A stretch of DNA of 64,000 bases from an uncultured Prolixibacteraceae bacterium (GTDB lineage: Bacteria; Bacteroidota; Bacteroidia; Bacteroidales; Prolixibacteraceae): assembly GCA_937915865.1 (NCBI GenBank), contig CALGIG010000116.1, positions 1 to 64,000 of the forward strand. The letters run 5' to 3'. Each line of letters begins with the position of its first letter. The first letter of the stretch is position 1. Positions 26,400 through 36,980 of the stretch are shown in pieces. The position numbers and the translations under genes are program-made. Under the pieces are notes generated by a model. The model worked only from the letters and a program-made list of their open reading frames with translations. It searched no databases and was not told the DNA's origin.

Positions 26400-26744
26400 G
26401 TATTTATAAATTAAAATTACATTTCATGAAAATTACATTTTAATTTGGGCTTTAATACAAATTTAATTGCTGAAATTTTTCATATTGAACCGACATTGTT
26501 TGTTGAGTTGGTTGATCCCAGATTACGCGATAGAGAGGTGGCGACATATAAGTATTTTATATACAACATTTTAATAGTGAATTTTTCTAATGCGTAGCAT
26601 TAGACATTTTTAAAATAAAAAACAGCTGTATCCATTGTTTCATAAGGCTTACAGAAGTTTTTCGAATTGAATTATTAACTCCAGTGCGTAATTTGGGTTG
26701 ATGTAATTCAATTTGTTCTTTTGCTAGCCGTTAATACGGTTTCC
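26400..26744. other. Gene-free stretch with one mini-hairpin
   Basis: AT-rich sequence between the PUL 1 sigma gene and the proline dehydrogenase terminator. The only structure seen is an 8-bp hairpin with a GTA loop (26586-26604, arms TCTAATGC and GCATTAGA), similar in design to the mini-hairpins inside the MITE-like element at 2648-2810. No reading frame worth calling. Confidence 0.4.
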
Positions 26745-26776
26745 AACAAAAAAAGAGAGGCCCATTTCTGGACCTC
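26745..26776 (-). terminator. Intrinsic terminator after proline dehydrogenase gene
   Basis: On the minus strand GAGGTCC pairs with GGGCCTC (26770-26776 with 26757-26763), followed by CTCTTTTTTTGTTG. It begins 22 nt after the stop codon. Confidence 0.8.
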
Positions 26777-26797
26777 CCTTGGTTATAACCCCTAAAA

Positions 26798-27709
26798 TTA
26801 ACCCCTAAAAAAAAGTGCTTTTATAATGTGCGAAGCCATTTTTGGATTTTCTTTCAACCGTCGGGTTGAGTACCCAAACCAGTCTTTCCCATAAGGTACA
26901 TATACCCTCATCCTATACCCTCGTTTTACAACAGAAGCCCTAAGTTCGGGAGTTACCCCATACAGCATTTGAAACTCGAACTTCGATTTGTCGATATTCA
27001 TTTCTTTAATCAGCTTAATAGCATGTTCTATTAAGTATTTATCGTGGGTTGCAATACCTACATACATGCCATTTTCGAGTATAAATTTAAGGTCGTCGAG
27101 GTAATGGTCCCTGATTTCCTGATATTCTTTATATGCAACATGTTTGGGCTCAACATATATACCCTTGCAAAGCCTGAAATTAAACGGAGCTCCGTTAGCC
27201 GGGTAGTTATTCATGTTAACCAAGTCGTTTTTCGTGCGACGAAGATAAGCCTGCATCACTAATCCAACATGTCCGGGAAAACGATGTTTCAGCTTACGGT
27301 ACATTTCAATTTCCTGGTCAACACATTGCGAGTCTTCCATGTCAATCCTGATGAACGAACCTTTTTCTGCTGCCTTTGCAATGACTTCTTCAATGTTTTT
27401 AAAACATATTTCGGGATCGATAAGTAAACCAAACATCGTTGGTTTTACAGAGAAATTGCCAATGATACCTTCAGACGTAAAGCGTTCGATGATTTCAATA
27501 TATTTCTTTCGGTTTTCGTCAGCTTGTTCTATTGTTGTTATAAACTCACCCAGTAAATCGATCGATACCTCAACACCTTGCGCGTTTAGCTCGCGCGATA
27601 CTTTTATTCCGTCTTCAATTTTTTCTCCGGCAATATACCGTTTCGAAAATATCCATATCAGTTTTTTTGGCATGTATGGAAGAGCATTTGCCAGTAACTT
27701 ATTAAGCAT
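26798..27709 (-). CDS. Proline dehydrogenase family protein
   Basis: This 303-residue monofunctional proline dehydrogenase is the first, FAD-dependent step of proline catabolism. It is a TIM-barrel protein with SIDLLGEF, IRIDMEDSQ, VGLVMQAYLRRT, FRLCKGIYVEP, VGIATHD, FEFQMLYGV and the C-terminal VYVPYGKDWFGYSTRRL, which contains the substrate arginine pair. There is no fused P5C dehydrogenase. A promoter with a perfect -7 box lies upstream and a terminator downstream, so it is a single-gene unit. Confidence 0.92.
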   Translation of the reverse strand: MLNKLLANALPYMPKKLIWIFSKRYIAGEKIEDGIKVSRELNAQGVEVSIDLLGEFITTIEQADENRKKYIEIIERFTSEGIIGNFSVKPTMFGLLIDPEICFKNIEEVIAKAAEKGSFIRIDMEDSQCVDQEIEMYRKLKHRFPGHVGLVMQAYLRRTKNDLVNMNNYPANGAPFNFRLCKGIYVEPKHVAYKEYQEIRDHYLDDLKFILENGMYVGIATHDKYLIEHAIKLIKEMNIDKSKFEFQMLYGVTPELRASVVKRGYRMRVYVPYGKDWFGYSTRRLKENPKMASHIIKALFFRG

Positions 27710-27741
27710 TTTGTGTCCTTTACAGTAAAATTTTATGAAAT

Positions 27742-27773
27742 CAAAAATACATTAGGCCAGTCAACCATTTCAA
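27742..27773 (-). promoter_or_regulatory. Promoter of the proline dehydrogenase gene
   Basis: On the minus strand TTG (27773-27771) is followed after 21 nt by TATTTTTG (27749-27742), a full match to the -7 consensus, 32 nt before the ATG. Confidence 0.6.
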
Positions 27774-28011
27774 TGATGTTTATCACTGTGGAAGTATGAT
27801 TTTGCGCAGGTTTTCAGAGTTATATTTTAAACATTCAGTCTTCTTAAAAATAATGTAATCAAGTGGTGGATAGTGCCAATAAATTTTTATTTTTGGCAAA
27901 GTTTAATGAAAAAAGGTTGCACAACACTGTTAGTGTCGTGAATTATCGTCACAATTTAAATGAAACAGAACGGCAATTGTGCATGTATTGTAAAACAAAT
28001 TTCTTGAATTT
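27774..28011. other. Divergent intergenic region, proline dehydrogenase / ompH
   Basis: With the promoter above, this makes up a 302-bp gap between divergent genes. It must carry the ompH promoter, but I see no full TTTG-N19..21-TAnnTTTG match and no stable hairpin. Confidence 0.3.
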
Positions 28012-28608
28012 ATGAAAAATACGTCTGGAGTATTATTTGCTATTTTATTTGTGGCAGTTGCCGGAATTTATATTATTCACTTTGCCGGAAAAGGTAAGAG
28101 TTCCATTTTGAAAAGCGTTTCGGGTGATGGTACCACTTCGGGTTTAAAAATTGCTTATATTAAAATAGATTCATTAGCTGTAAATTATGATTTTGCACAG
28201 GAAATGCACGACAATTTTTTGAAACAACAGGAAGCATTTACGAAAGAATACGGAGAAAAACGAAATCGCTTTGAATCTCAGGCTTCTGCTTTTCAGGAAA
28301 AAGTACAAAGAGGTGGTTTTCTTACCCAGGATCGTGCTTTGCAGGAACGCGACCGTTTATTAGGCGAGGAACAGCAAATTACAAGACTCGATCAGGAGTT
28401 GTCGACTAAATTGGCGCAGATTCAATCGGACAATAATAAACAGTTGCTCGATAGCATTATGAATTACGTTAAAATTTATAACAAGGATAAAAAATACAAT
28501 TACATTTTCAATTCGGGCGAAATTTTGGTTGGTGACGATGCGCATAATATAACCAAAGAGATTTTAATCGGTTTGAATGCCCGTTATTCCAGAGCAAAAT
28601 TGAAATAA
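28012..28608 (+). CDS. OmpH/Skp family periplasmic chaperone-like protein
   Basis: This 198-residue protein has an N-terminal signal anchor (VLFAILFVAVAGIYIIHFAG). A KIAYIKIDSLAVNYDFAQEM segment is characteristic of Skp/OmpH, followed by a long coiled-coil (about 65-145, rich in Q, E, K and R) and a C-terminal YNYIFNSGEILVGDDAHNIT return. Skp-type proteins escort unfolded outer-membrane proteins through the periplasm. A retained hydrophobic anchor rather than a clean cleavage site is possible. A terminator follows it. Confidence 0.88.
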   Translation: MKNTSGVLFAILFVAVAGIYIIHFAGKGKSSILKSVSGDGTTSGLKIAYIKIDSLAVNYDFAQEMHDNFLKQQEAFTKEYGEKRNRFESQASAFQEKVQRGGFLTQDRALQERDRLLGEEQQITRLDQELSTKLAQIQSDNNKQLLDSIMNYVKIYNKDKKYNYIFNSGEILVGDDAHNITKEILIGLNARYSRAKLK

Positions 28609-28630
28609 TTTGATCGAACAGCGATATATG

Positions 28631-28662
28631 AAAATCCGAAGTAATTCGGATTTTTTTGTTTT
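28631..28662 (+). terminator. Intrinsic terminator after ompH
   Basis: AAAATCCGAA (28631-28640) pairs with TTCGGATTTT (28645-28654) around a GTAA loop, followed by a T-run. Confidence 0.8.
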
Positions 28663-28692
28663 TGAATCATTAATCTTTTATGTTCGACCTGA

Positions 28693-29889
28693 ATGTTTGC
28701 AAATAACTACATCAATAAAAATATCGTTTATCCTCGGTTTATAGAATCGCCAATAAAAGAAGACGTAAGGTTGATTGTAATGGTTCCTTGTTTAAATGAA
28801 CCTGAAATTATTCAGACGCTTAGCTCATTATGGGCCTGTGATTCTCCGGAATTTGCTTGTGAAGTAATAGTAGTTGTCAATGAATCGGAAACAAGTTCGG
28901 ATGGGATTAAAACTGCCAATGAAAATACTTACAGACAGTTGCTTGCTTGGAAACAGGCAAACGACCGAAATGGAATGATTTTGCATCCCATTTATGCCAG
29001 ATCGGTTAATGCAAAGTCGGCAGGAGCAGGAATGGCACGTAAAATTGGTATGGACGAGGCAGTTCGTCGCTTTAACGACTTGGGTAAATCTGATGGGATT
29101 ATTGTTTCTCTTGATGCAGATTGTTTGGTTTCGGTTAACTATTTGCAGCAAATTGGACAAACGTTTACATCGAATAAGTACTGCTTTGCTGCTACGATCA
29201 ATTTTAGGCATAGAGTCGATGAATTATCTGACGAAAAGCAGCGATTAGGTATTCAACTTTATGAAGATTACCTGCATTATTACAAAAAAGCTTTGGATTT
29301 TACGGGTTTTCCAAATTCTATTTACACCATAGGTTCTGCATTTGCTGTTCGCGTTGATGCTTATGTGAAGCAGGGAGGTATGAATCGCCGTCAGGCAGGC
29401 GAAGATTTTTATTTCCTGAATAAATTGACAAATTTGGGCGCAATAACAGAAATTACCGAAGCTTTTGTTTATCCATCAGCGCGGGTTTCCGACAGGGTCC
29501 CGTTTGGAACAGGAGCTGCCATGAATAAATGGATGAATGAAGAAGGCGATTTGACCTTAACCTACAATTTTGCAGCATTTCTCGATTTAAAGCAGTTGTT
29601 TGATCGGGTTGATTGGTTTTATAAAGCAACACCTGAAATATCATCAGAAGTAAAGGCGTTGTTATCCGAATCAGTTCTTGATTATCTTATGACCATTGAA
29701 TTCGATGGAAAAATTATCGAAATCAATAAATACAGTTCAACATTATTAGCTTTTCGGAAACGTTTTTTCCAGTTTTTTGACGCTTTTCTGATCATGCGGT
29801 TCCTGAATATATCACACCAGGATTATTATCTGCGTCAGAATCTTCGGGAAGCTATGGCCCTACTGGAGAATGTTATTTCCCGGATTTAA
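28693..29889 (+). CDS. Glycosyltransferase family 2-like protein
   Basis: This 398-residue protein has a GT-A fold: RLIVMVPCLNEPEIIQTLSSL at the nucleotide-binding end, and SLDADCLVSVNYL with a DAD metal motif at 141-143. AGEDFYFLNKL near 240 probably carries the acceptor-side acidic residues. There is no signal peptide or membrane segment, so it should act in the cytoplasm on a nucleotide-sugar donor. Donor and product are unknown. The only close neighbour is ompH, separated by a terminator. Confidence 0.75.
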   Translation: MFANNYINKNIVYPRFIESPIKEDVRLIVMVPCLNEPEIIQTLSSLWACDSPEFACEVIVVVNESETSSDGIKTANENTYRQLLAWKQANDRNGMILHPIYARSVNAKSAGAGMARKIGMDEAVRRFNDLGKSDGIIVSLDADCLVSVNYLQQIGQTFTSNKYCFAATINFRHRVDELSDEKQRLGIQLYEDYLHYYKKALDFTGFPNSIYTIGSAFAVRVDAYVKQGGMNRRQAGEDFYFLNKLTNLGAITEITEAFVYPSARVSDRVPFGTGAAMNKWMNEEGDLTLTYNFAAFLDLKQLFDRVDWFYKATPEISSEVKALLSESVLDYLMTIEFDGKIIEINKYSSTLLAFRKRFFQFFDAFLIMRFLNISHQDYYLRQNLREAMALLENVISRI

Positions 29890-29900
29890 GAGATGGAAAT

Positions 29901-29932
29901 AACAAAGCCGAGGAACTTCCTTCGGCTTTGTT
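29901..29932. terminator. Bidirectional terminator between GT2 gene and araA
   Basis: An 11-bp perfect stem (AACAAAGCCGA at 29901-29911 with 29922-29932) lies between two convergent genes and could serve both. Confidence 0.75.
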
Positions 29933-29954
29933 CAAATAGGGGATGCTGTATAAT

Positions 29955-31472
29955 TTATTTTAATCCGTTTGCAAGAATGTAATACATGTCATTCCATTTC
30001 AACTCGTTTTTCAAGTTGGTCAGGCAAGTATCCTTATTGATTTGAACGAATTCAATTCCGGCCATATCGCAGAAATCTTCGATGTATTCGGCGGTCACAA
30101 CCTGGCTAAATGCGTTGTGGTGAGCGCCACCAGCCAAAATCCACGCAGCCGCACCAACTTTAAGGTTTGGCTGTGGAATCCATAAAGCACTGGCAACAGG
30201 CAATTTTTCGAGTTTTGCTTCAGGCGCAACACATTCAACATCGTGAACAACTACCCGGAAGCGTGTACCCATATCAACCAGGCTGGTACACGTAGCCATG
30301 CCTGTTGGTGTATTGAATACCAAACGGGCAGGAGCATCTTTCCCACCAATTCCAAGTGGGTGAACTTCAATTTTAGCTTTACCTTCAGCAATCGAAGGGC
30401 AAATTTCCAGCATGTGCGATCCTAATGCTTTGTATCCGGTAACCGGGTTTAGGTGATAAGTGTAGTCTTCCATGAACGAACAACCACCATTCAAGCCTTC
30501 GCCCATTACTTTAACCGCACGGACCATTGCTGCATGTTTCCAATCGCCTTCGGCGCCAAATCCGTACCCGGCAGCCATCAACCGTTGTGACGCCAGTCCC
30601 GGAAGTTGTTTTAGTCCATGCAAATCTTCAAATGTGGTTGTGAAAGCCTTGAAACCACCAGCTTCAAGGAACGATTTGATGCCAGCCTCGATGCGGGCCT
30701 GGTAACGTACACTTTCGTGGTATTTGCCGCCAACTTGTGCTTCTTTGTCAAAATCGTAAATGGTATTGTATTCCTCAATCAGTTTGTCGATTTGCTCTTC
30801 GGTAACACCGTTAATAACTTTCACAATGTCGCCAACTGGCCATGTATTTACCGAAAGTCCCAGTTTAATTTGAGCTTCAACTTTGTCGCCTTCTGTAACA
30901 GCAACTTCACGCATATTGTCGCCAAAACGGGCTATTTTGGCTCCTTGCATATCGTACCATGCAGCAGCGGCACGGCTCCATACGCCAATTCGTTGCTGAA
31001 CATCTTCTTCTTTCCAGTAACCAACAACGATCTTTCGGTTTTTACGCAAACGGCTTAATATAAAACCATGTTCGCGGTCGCCATGAGCAGCCTGGTTAAG
31101 GTTCATGAAATCCATATCAATTTCGGCCCAGGGAAGGTCGCGGTTATATTGCGTGTGGAGCTGAAGCATTGGCTTATTTAATATTTTCAGTCCATTGATC
31201 CACATTTTTGATGGCGAGAATGTATGGCACCAGGTAATAACACCAATACATTGTTTGGCAGCATTGGCTTCTATACAAATATTGGTAATTTCGTCCATGC
31301 TTCTCATTACCGATTTGAACACAACTTTTACCGGAATGAAAGAAGAACTATTGAAAAATGCGCCAATTTCTTTTGAGTTTGCAGTAACTTGTTCCAATAC
31401 CTTAGGACCATATAAGTCCTGACTGCCAGTTATAAACCAAACTTCTAATTCTTTCAGATTTATCATGATCAA
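29955..31472 (-). CDS. araA: L-arabinose isomerase
   Basis: This 505-residue protein is full length for AraA, which converts L-arabinose to L-ribulose. The N-terminal VWFITGSQDLYGPKVLEQV and later GVITWCHTFSPSKMWI, LHTQYNRDLPW, HGLKQLPGLASQRLMA, GGCSFMEDYTYHL and GAHHNAFSQVV blocks are diagnostic, including the metal-binding Glu and His residues. It stands alone, without araB, araD or a transporter. A second in-frame ATG (31466) is equally plausible as the start. Confidence 0.96.
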   Translation of the reverse strand: MIMINLKELEVWFITGSQDLYGPKVLEQVTANSKEIGAFFNSSSFIPVKVVFKSVMRSMDEITNICIEANAAKQCIGVITWCHTFSPSKMWINGLKILNKPMLQLHTQYNRDLPWAEIDMDFMNLNQAAHGDREHGFILSRLRKNRKIVVGYWKEEDVQQRIGVWSRAAAAWYDMQGAKIARFGDNMREVAVTEGDKVEAQIKLGLSVNTWPVGDIVKVINGVTEEQIDKLIEEYNTIYDFDKEAQVGGKYHESVRYQARIEAGIKSFLEAGGFKAFTTTFEDLHGLKQLPGLASQRLMAAGYGFGAEGDWKHAAMVRAVKVMGEGLNGGCSFMEDYTYHLNPVTGYKALGSHMLEICPSIAEGKAKIEVHPLGIGGKDAPARLVFNTPTGMATCTSLVDMGTRFRVVVHDVECVAPEAKLEKLPVASALWIPQPNLKVGAAAWILAGGAHHNAFSQVVTAEYIEDFCDMAGIEFVQINKDTCLTNLKNELKWNDMYYILANGLK

Positions 31473-31625
31473 ATAGTTTAAATGATTCTGTTTTGATGGG
31501 TTAAAAATAGAGAATAAATAATAAACGTAAAAATAACACTTATGAAATTAAGCCAATACAATATTGTTCTTCAACATGTTTTTCGATAGCAGGTTAAAGA
31601 TCAATAAGTTGACTTGTAATTTTGT

Positions 31626-33074
<1,449 letters not shown>

Positions 33075-33081
33075 AAATAAT

Positions 33082-33357
33082 TTAGCGTATTGAAAAATTA
33101 ATAAATGATCTTTCGTTGGGAATCTGATTTACTGATACCATCCTGATTATGGCACGGGTTGGCCCTATTTTAATCCAATCGATAAAAATGTCGAGGTTTT
33201 CGGATTCACCCGATGCTTCTATTTCAACAGTTCCTGTAATTGTATTACGTACCCAACCGGTAATATTATTCTCGTTAGCTTTTTGGCGGACAAAATAACG
33301 AAATCCAACTCCCTGAACACGTCCGGTCACACTAATAAAAATTGTTTTTTTATTCAT
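33082..33357 (-). CDS. Acylphosphatase
   Basis: This 91-residue protein is the standard length for acylphosphatases, which hydrolyse carboxyl-phosphate bonds. The active-site loop GRVQGVGFR ends in the catalytic R20, and N38 in GWVRN is the second catalytic residue. The C-terminal strand is present. It is the first gene of a two-gene unit with the PLP decarboxylase. Confidence 0.94.
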   Translation of the reverse strand: MNKKTIFISVTGRVQGVGFRYFVRQKANENNITGWVRNTITGTVEIEASGESENLDIFIDWIKIGPTRAIIRMVSVNQIPNERSFINFSIR

Positions 33358-33380
33358 GATTAGGTGAGGAAGCAGGCAAA

Positions 33381-33752
33381 TTACTCAATCGGTTTGTCAT
33401 TATTGAATGCTGCTACTGTTTCGTCCTGCACCAAAACCCATATCGAAAATATACCAATTGCAGTTCCGAAAGGAAAACTGAAAAGTTCAACTACGGAAAG
33501 TATGATCGTTAAAATGCGTGCCCATTCTTTTCTTTTGTAAAGACCTATTCCGGCCATAATTCCAGGAAAAGAAATGACTATAAATGCGATCGCAAGAATA
33601 TCGGCTACCAGTGAAATGATGGTTGAACCGGTTGGCTCATTAACAAATCCTCCGACAACTTTTAGTAATGTAAAAATCAGAAAAGCAATAAACAAATTAA
33701 AAATACTTAACCCTATTTGTAATGCTGCGACAACATTTATGTTTTTTTGCAT
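33381..33752 (-). CDS. Small integral membrane protein, unknown
   Basis: This 123-residue protein has three or four hydrophobic segments (about 8-33, 44-70, 78-105). A short charged loop LYKRKEWARIL between helices is common in small Bacteroidota membrane proteins. The C-terminus (VAAFNNDKPIE) is soluble. No catalytic motif is seen. It is 23 bp upstream of the acylphosphatase gene on the same strand and may belong to the same transcript. Confidence 0.6.
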   Translation of the reverse strand: MQKNINVVAALQIGLSIFNLFIAFLIFTLLKVVGGFVNEPTGSTIISLVADILAIAFIVISFPGIMAGIGLYKRKEWARILTIILSVVELFSFPFGTAIGIFSIWVLVQDETVAAFNNDKPIE

Positions 33753-33859
33753 GGTGCTGATAATTAAGGTTTGTCAGCATTAAAAATATAGAATAGTATT
33801 GGATTTACCAATTGGGCTGAAACATTTGTTTTATGTACATACCTATCGCCAAAGTCCTT

Positions 33860-36406
33860 CTATTCTTTTCGTTTTCCTTGAAGTACTTTATAAAGTTCGA
33901 ACCAGATTATACTGGCAAAACCTGCAATGGCGCACCATATTGATTCGATAAAACTAATTTTCTCGAATTGGAATAAATGAAGCAGGAATGAAACATTTAG
34001 TACTAAAACAAGGAAAAAGATTGCTCCGCCAACAACGTACTTTACAGTTTTGTTGGATGTTTGCAGTATCTGAAAAATATTACGTGTCCATGACCGGTTT
34101 GAGATTATAACTGCGATATTGGCAGCTATTAATGTAGTAAAAGCCAACGCACGGTCTTCCATCTCAGAATAACCCAGTTTTAACCCGAAATAGTAAACGG
34201 CAAAAACGATGGCAAGAATCCCGATCCCTTGAGAACAACTTAACCAAATCTTCTTTGCGCCAAAAAAAGGTTCGTTCATTGATCTTGGCGGACGGCTCAT
34301 GACATTTTTTTCTTCTTCTTCAGCTTCAAAAATAATGGAGCAAGCCGGATCAATAATCAATTCAAGAAATACAATGTGCACCGGCCACAATAAAAGCGGC
34401 AGTTTGGCAAAGAAAACCGGTATAAGCGATAATCCGGCAATTGGAACATGTATGGCAAAAATGTATCCTAATGCTTTTTGAAGGTTATCAAATATGCGTC
34501 GTCCCATTTTGATGGCGCCAACGACCGATGCAAAATTGTCGTCCATTAGTACAAGCGATGAGGCTTCACGCGCAACATCGGTACCTTTGTCGCCCATGGC
34601 AATACCAATGTTTGCAGCTTTTAGAGCCGGCGCGTCATTAACACCATCGCCAGTCATGGCTACAATTTCGCCATTTCGTTTGAGGGCATTTACAATTTTT
34701 AGTTTTTGTTCGGGAACAACCCGCGCAAACACATTGATGGTTTTTATTTTTTCGCAGAGTTCTTCTTCGGTCATTTCCTGTAATTCAGCTCCAGTAATTG
34801 ATTGCGTAAAATTGTTCAATCCGATTTCCCGGGCAATATTCATGGCTGTTACCGGATAGTCGCCTGTTATCATGATTACCCTGATTCCGGCCTGGTAGCA
34901 TTCTTTTACCGATGCTGGAACTGTTTCTCGAATTGGATCGGATAATGCTATCAGTCCAATAAATTCGAAATCGAAATCATGCTGTATTTCTGGTAAATGG
35001 CCATTCCCAATTTTTGCTTTTGCTACACCAAGCACCCTTAATCCTAGCGAAGCTAATTCAGCAACAGCCTTTGCTAGTTCTTGTTTTTGGTCTTCGTTGA
35101 GGTGGCATAAGTCGAAAATAGCTTCAGGGGCACCTTTGGCAGCAATTATCTGTAATTGTTTTAGCTGGTCGGTGAAAACACGCGACATGGCCAGTAACTC
35201 TTTTGACAGAGGGTATTCTTTAACCATCCTCCAATCGATATGAATGTGTTCTGTATTTTTTAAATATTGTTCACCCATATTCAGGATAGCTTTTTCCATA
35301 GGATCGAATGGGTTGGTTTGGCTCGACAGGATTCCGTACTCGATTATTTCGTGAAATTCTTCCGGGAAAATTGTTGTTTTGCTTACCGTATGGAAACTCT
35401 TTCCGTTGAACAGTTTGGTAACGGTCATTTTGTTTTGAGTAAGTGTTCCGGTTTTATCAGTACACAAAACGGTTGCCGAGCCCAAGGTTTCAATTGCCGA
35501 TGGTTTGCGGGTCAAAACATTCTTGCGAGACATTCTCCAGGCGCCCAATGCCATAAAAACGGTGAGTACTACAGGAAACTCTTCGGGTAGCATAGCCATT
35601 GCAAGTGTTATCCCAGCTAAAAAACCTTTGAGCAAATCGCCCCGTGAAAGTGTAAAAACTACAATTACAACCAGGCATAGTGAAACTCCTATGATCGCCA
35701 GGTTCCTGATCAGATGACCCATTTCTGTTTTAAGCTTGGTGGGCTCTTCTTCAACTGATTCGAGCGCTTTTCCGATTTTTCCAATTTCAGTTTTTGTCCC
35801 GGTTGCGGTTACTTTTACAATTCCGTTTCCTTGAACAATCATCGATCCTGAATAGACAAAAGGTAAATCGTCGCCCCCGGCCTGGCTTTGTGTATCAATA
35901 CCGTTCCATTCGGTTTTTCGAACGGCCACCGATTCTCCTGTTAGCAGCGATTCGTCGGCCATGAGGTTCACCGAGTATAAAACGGTAGCATCTGCTGGCA
36001 CGCGGTCGCCTTCTTGTAATACTACCAGATCGTCTGTAACTACTTCGCGTCCGGCAATTCGTTTTTCAATATTGTCACGAATCACCAAGGCTCTCGGGCT
36101 TGCCAAATCTTTCAAAGCATCGAGAGCTTTTTCTGTTTTTTTCTCCTGGTAAAATTCAATTCCCATTACAACAACAACAAATCCCATAAGCATCAGCCCT
36201 TCCTGAATGTCGCCCAGGATTAGGTACAGCGTTCCGCAGGCAACCAACAGTAAAAACATGGGTTCTTTCACAACCCCCCATGCTAATGCCAAAATGTTTT
36301 TGGGTTTCGACGATGGCAGCTCATTATATCCTTCTGTTTTAAGTTTTTCTTTTACAGTTTCTTCGCTTAACCCTTTTAGTTTTCCTGATTTAAAGTCAAT
36401 TGTCAT
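33860..36406 (-). CDS. Cation-translocating P-type ATPase (P2/calcium-type)
   Basis: This 848-residue protein is a P2-type ATPase. It has an N-terminal cation_ATPase_N segment, the actuator motif TGES at 156-159, the ion-path motif PEEFP at 274-278 and the phosphorylation site DKTGTLT with D317. Also present are KGAPEAIF, the hinge MTGDGVNDAPALKAANIGIAM and about ten membrane helices. It most resembles bacterial calcium-exporting ATPases, though the metal could be another divalent cation. A MarR regulator is encoded just upstream, and a MarR-like operator sits in the 53-bp gap. Confidence 0.9.
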   Translation of the reverse strand: MTIDFKSGKLKGLSEETVKEKLKTEGYNELPSSKPKNILALAWGVVKEPMFLLLVACGTLYLILGDIQEGLMLMGFVVVVMGIEFYQEKKTEKALDALKDLASPRALVIRDNIEKRIAGREVVTDDLVVLQEGDRVPADATVLYSVNLMADESLLTGESVAVRKTEWNGIDTQSQAGGDDLPFVYSGSMIVQGNGIVKVTATGTKTEIGKIGKALESVEEEPTKLKTEMGHLIRNLAIIGVSLCLVVIVVFTLSRGDLLKGFLAGITLAMAMLPEEFPVVLTVFMALGAWRMSRKNVLTRKPSAIETLGSATVLCTDKTGTLTQNKMTVTKLFNGKSFHTVSKTTIFPEEFHEIIEYGILSSQTNPFDPMEKAILNMGEQYLKNTEHIHIDWRMVKEYPLSKELLAMSRVFTDQLKQLQIIAAKGAPEAIFDLCHLNEDQKQELAKAVAELASLGLRVLGVAKAKIGNGHLPEIQHDFDFEFIGLIALSDPIRETVPASVKECYQAGIRVIMITGDYPVTAMNIAREIGLNNFTQSITGAELQEMTEEELCEKIKTINVFARVVPEQKLKIVNALKRNGEIVAMTGDGVNDAPALKAANIGIAMGDKGTDVAREASSLVLMDDNFASVVGAIKMGRRIFDNLQKALGYIFAIHVPIAGLSLIPVFFAKLPLLLWPVHIVFLELIIDPACSIIFEAEEEEKNVMSRPPRSMNEPFFGAKKIWLSCSQGIGILAIVFAVYYFGLKLGYSEMEDRALAFTTLIAANIAVIISNRSWTRNIFQILQTSNKTVKYVVGGAIFFLVLVLNVSFLLHLFQFEKISFIESIWCAIAGFASIIWFELYKVLQGKRKE

Positions 36407-36424
36407 TGAAGTAGGGGAATTAAA

Positions 36425-36447
36425 ATAATTAGATTATTCTAACTAAT
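36425..36447 (-). promoter_or_regulatory. Second MarR-type operator, before the P-type ATPase gene
   Basis: An imperfect palindrome centred on TTAGATTATTCTAA (36429-36442) reproduces the core of the 28-bp palindrome upstream of marR; the aligned 18-bp segments agree at 15 positions. It lies 19 bp before the ATPase start codon. Confidence 0.6.
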
Positions 36448-36459
36448 ATTATAAATTTT

Positions 36460-36876
36460 TTATTGTTTTAGATATACTTTTTCGAAAAGCGTTTTGAGTA
36501 AGTTTATTTCATCAGTAGTAAGTTTTGATGAAATAAATTCGGCCATTTGCTTGTGTGCAAATTCGTGTATATGATTAATAACTTTCCCTTTTACAGTTAA
36601 ATGTAAGTGTGCGCTTCTTCTGTCATCGTCAGATTTTACGCGGCTGATGAAATCTTTCTCAATCAATTTATCAAGGGCAGCTTTCACTGTTGGTTTTGTA
36701 AGGTTCATTTCCCTTGCAAGTTCAGTTAAGTTTGGGTTATGCAAGTTGTTTATGGTTTCCAGATAGTTCATCTGGGTTAAAGTCAACTCGTTGAAATTAA
36801 ACTGTTCCTTTGCCGATTCCTCCAGACGACCAATTTCGAGCGATAGCTTTGCAATTATATCGGTGAGATTTCCCAT
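36460..36876 (-). CDS. MarR family transcriptional regulator
   Basis: This 138-residue winged-helix protein has a dimerisation N-terminus, a recognition region LTQMNYLETINNLHNPNLTE then LAREMNLTKPTVKAALDKLI, and the wing DFISRVKSDDDRRSAHLHLT with the conserved D-D-R-R. It probably represses itself and the ATPase, since matching palindromes precede both. The inducer is unknown; a metal or a membrane-active compound would fit the target. Confidence 0.88.
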   Translation of the reverse strand: MGNLTDIIAKLSLEIGRLEESAKEQFNFNELTLTQMNYLETINNLHNPNLTELAREMNLTKPTVKAALDKLIEKDFISRVKSDDDRRSAHLHLTVKGKVINHIHEFAHKQMAEFISSKLTTDEINLLKTLFEKVYLKQ

Positions 36877-36882
36877 GCGACA

Positions 36883-36910
36883 AATATAGTTAGATTAATC
36901 TAACTATATT
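36883..36910 (-). promoter_or_regulatory. 28-bp perfect palindromic operator upstream of marR
   Basis: A perfect 28-bp palindrome with half-site AATATAGTTAGATT ends 6 bp before the marR start codon. It has no loop and no T-tract, so it is not a terminator. The same core recurs before the ATPase gene. Confidence 0.8.
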
Positions 36911-36916
36911 AAAGAT

Positions 36917-36965
36917 GATAAAAATAATGGCAACCAAACCAAGAAATAATTCAAGTTGCCATTAT
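36917..36965 (-). terminator. Intrinsic terminator after O-antigen ligase/TPR gene
   Basis: Arms ATAATGGCAAC (36924-36934) and GTTGCCATTAT (36955-36965) form an 11-bp stem. On the minus strand the stem is followed by TTTTATC. It starts 15 nt after the stop codon. Confidence 0.65.
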
Positions 36966-36980
36966 AGTATCGAATTGGAG

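Noticed and set aside
36883..36910. The 28-bp palindrome as a terminator
   Set aside because: It has no loop and no T-tract and sits immediately before a start codon; a related copy occurs before a second gene, which fits an operator.
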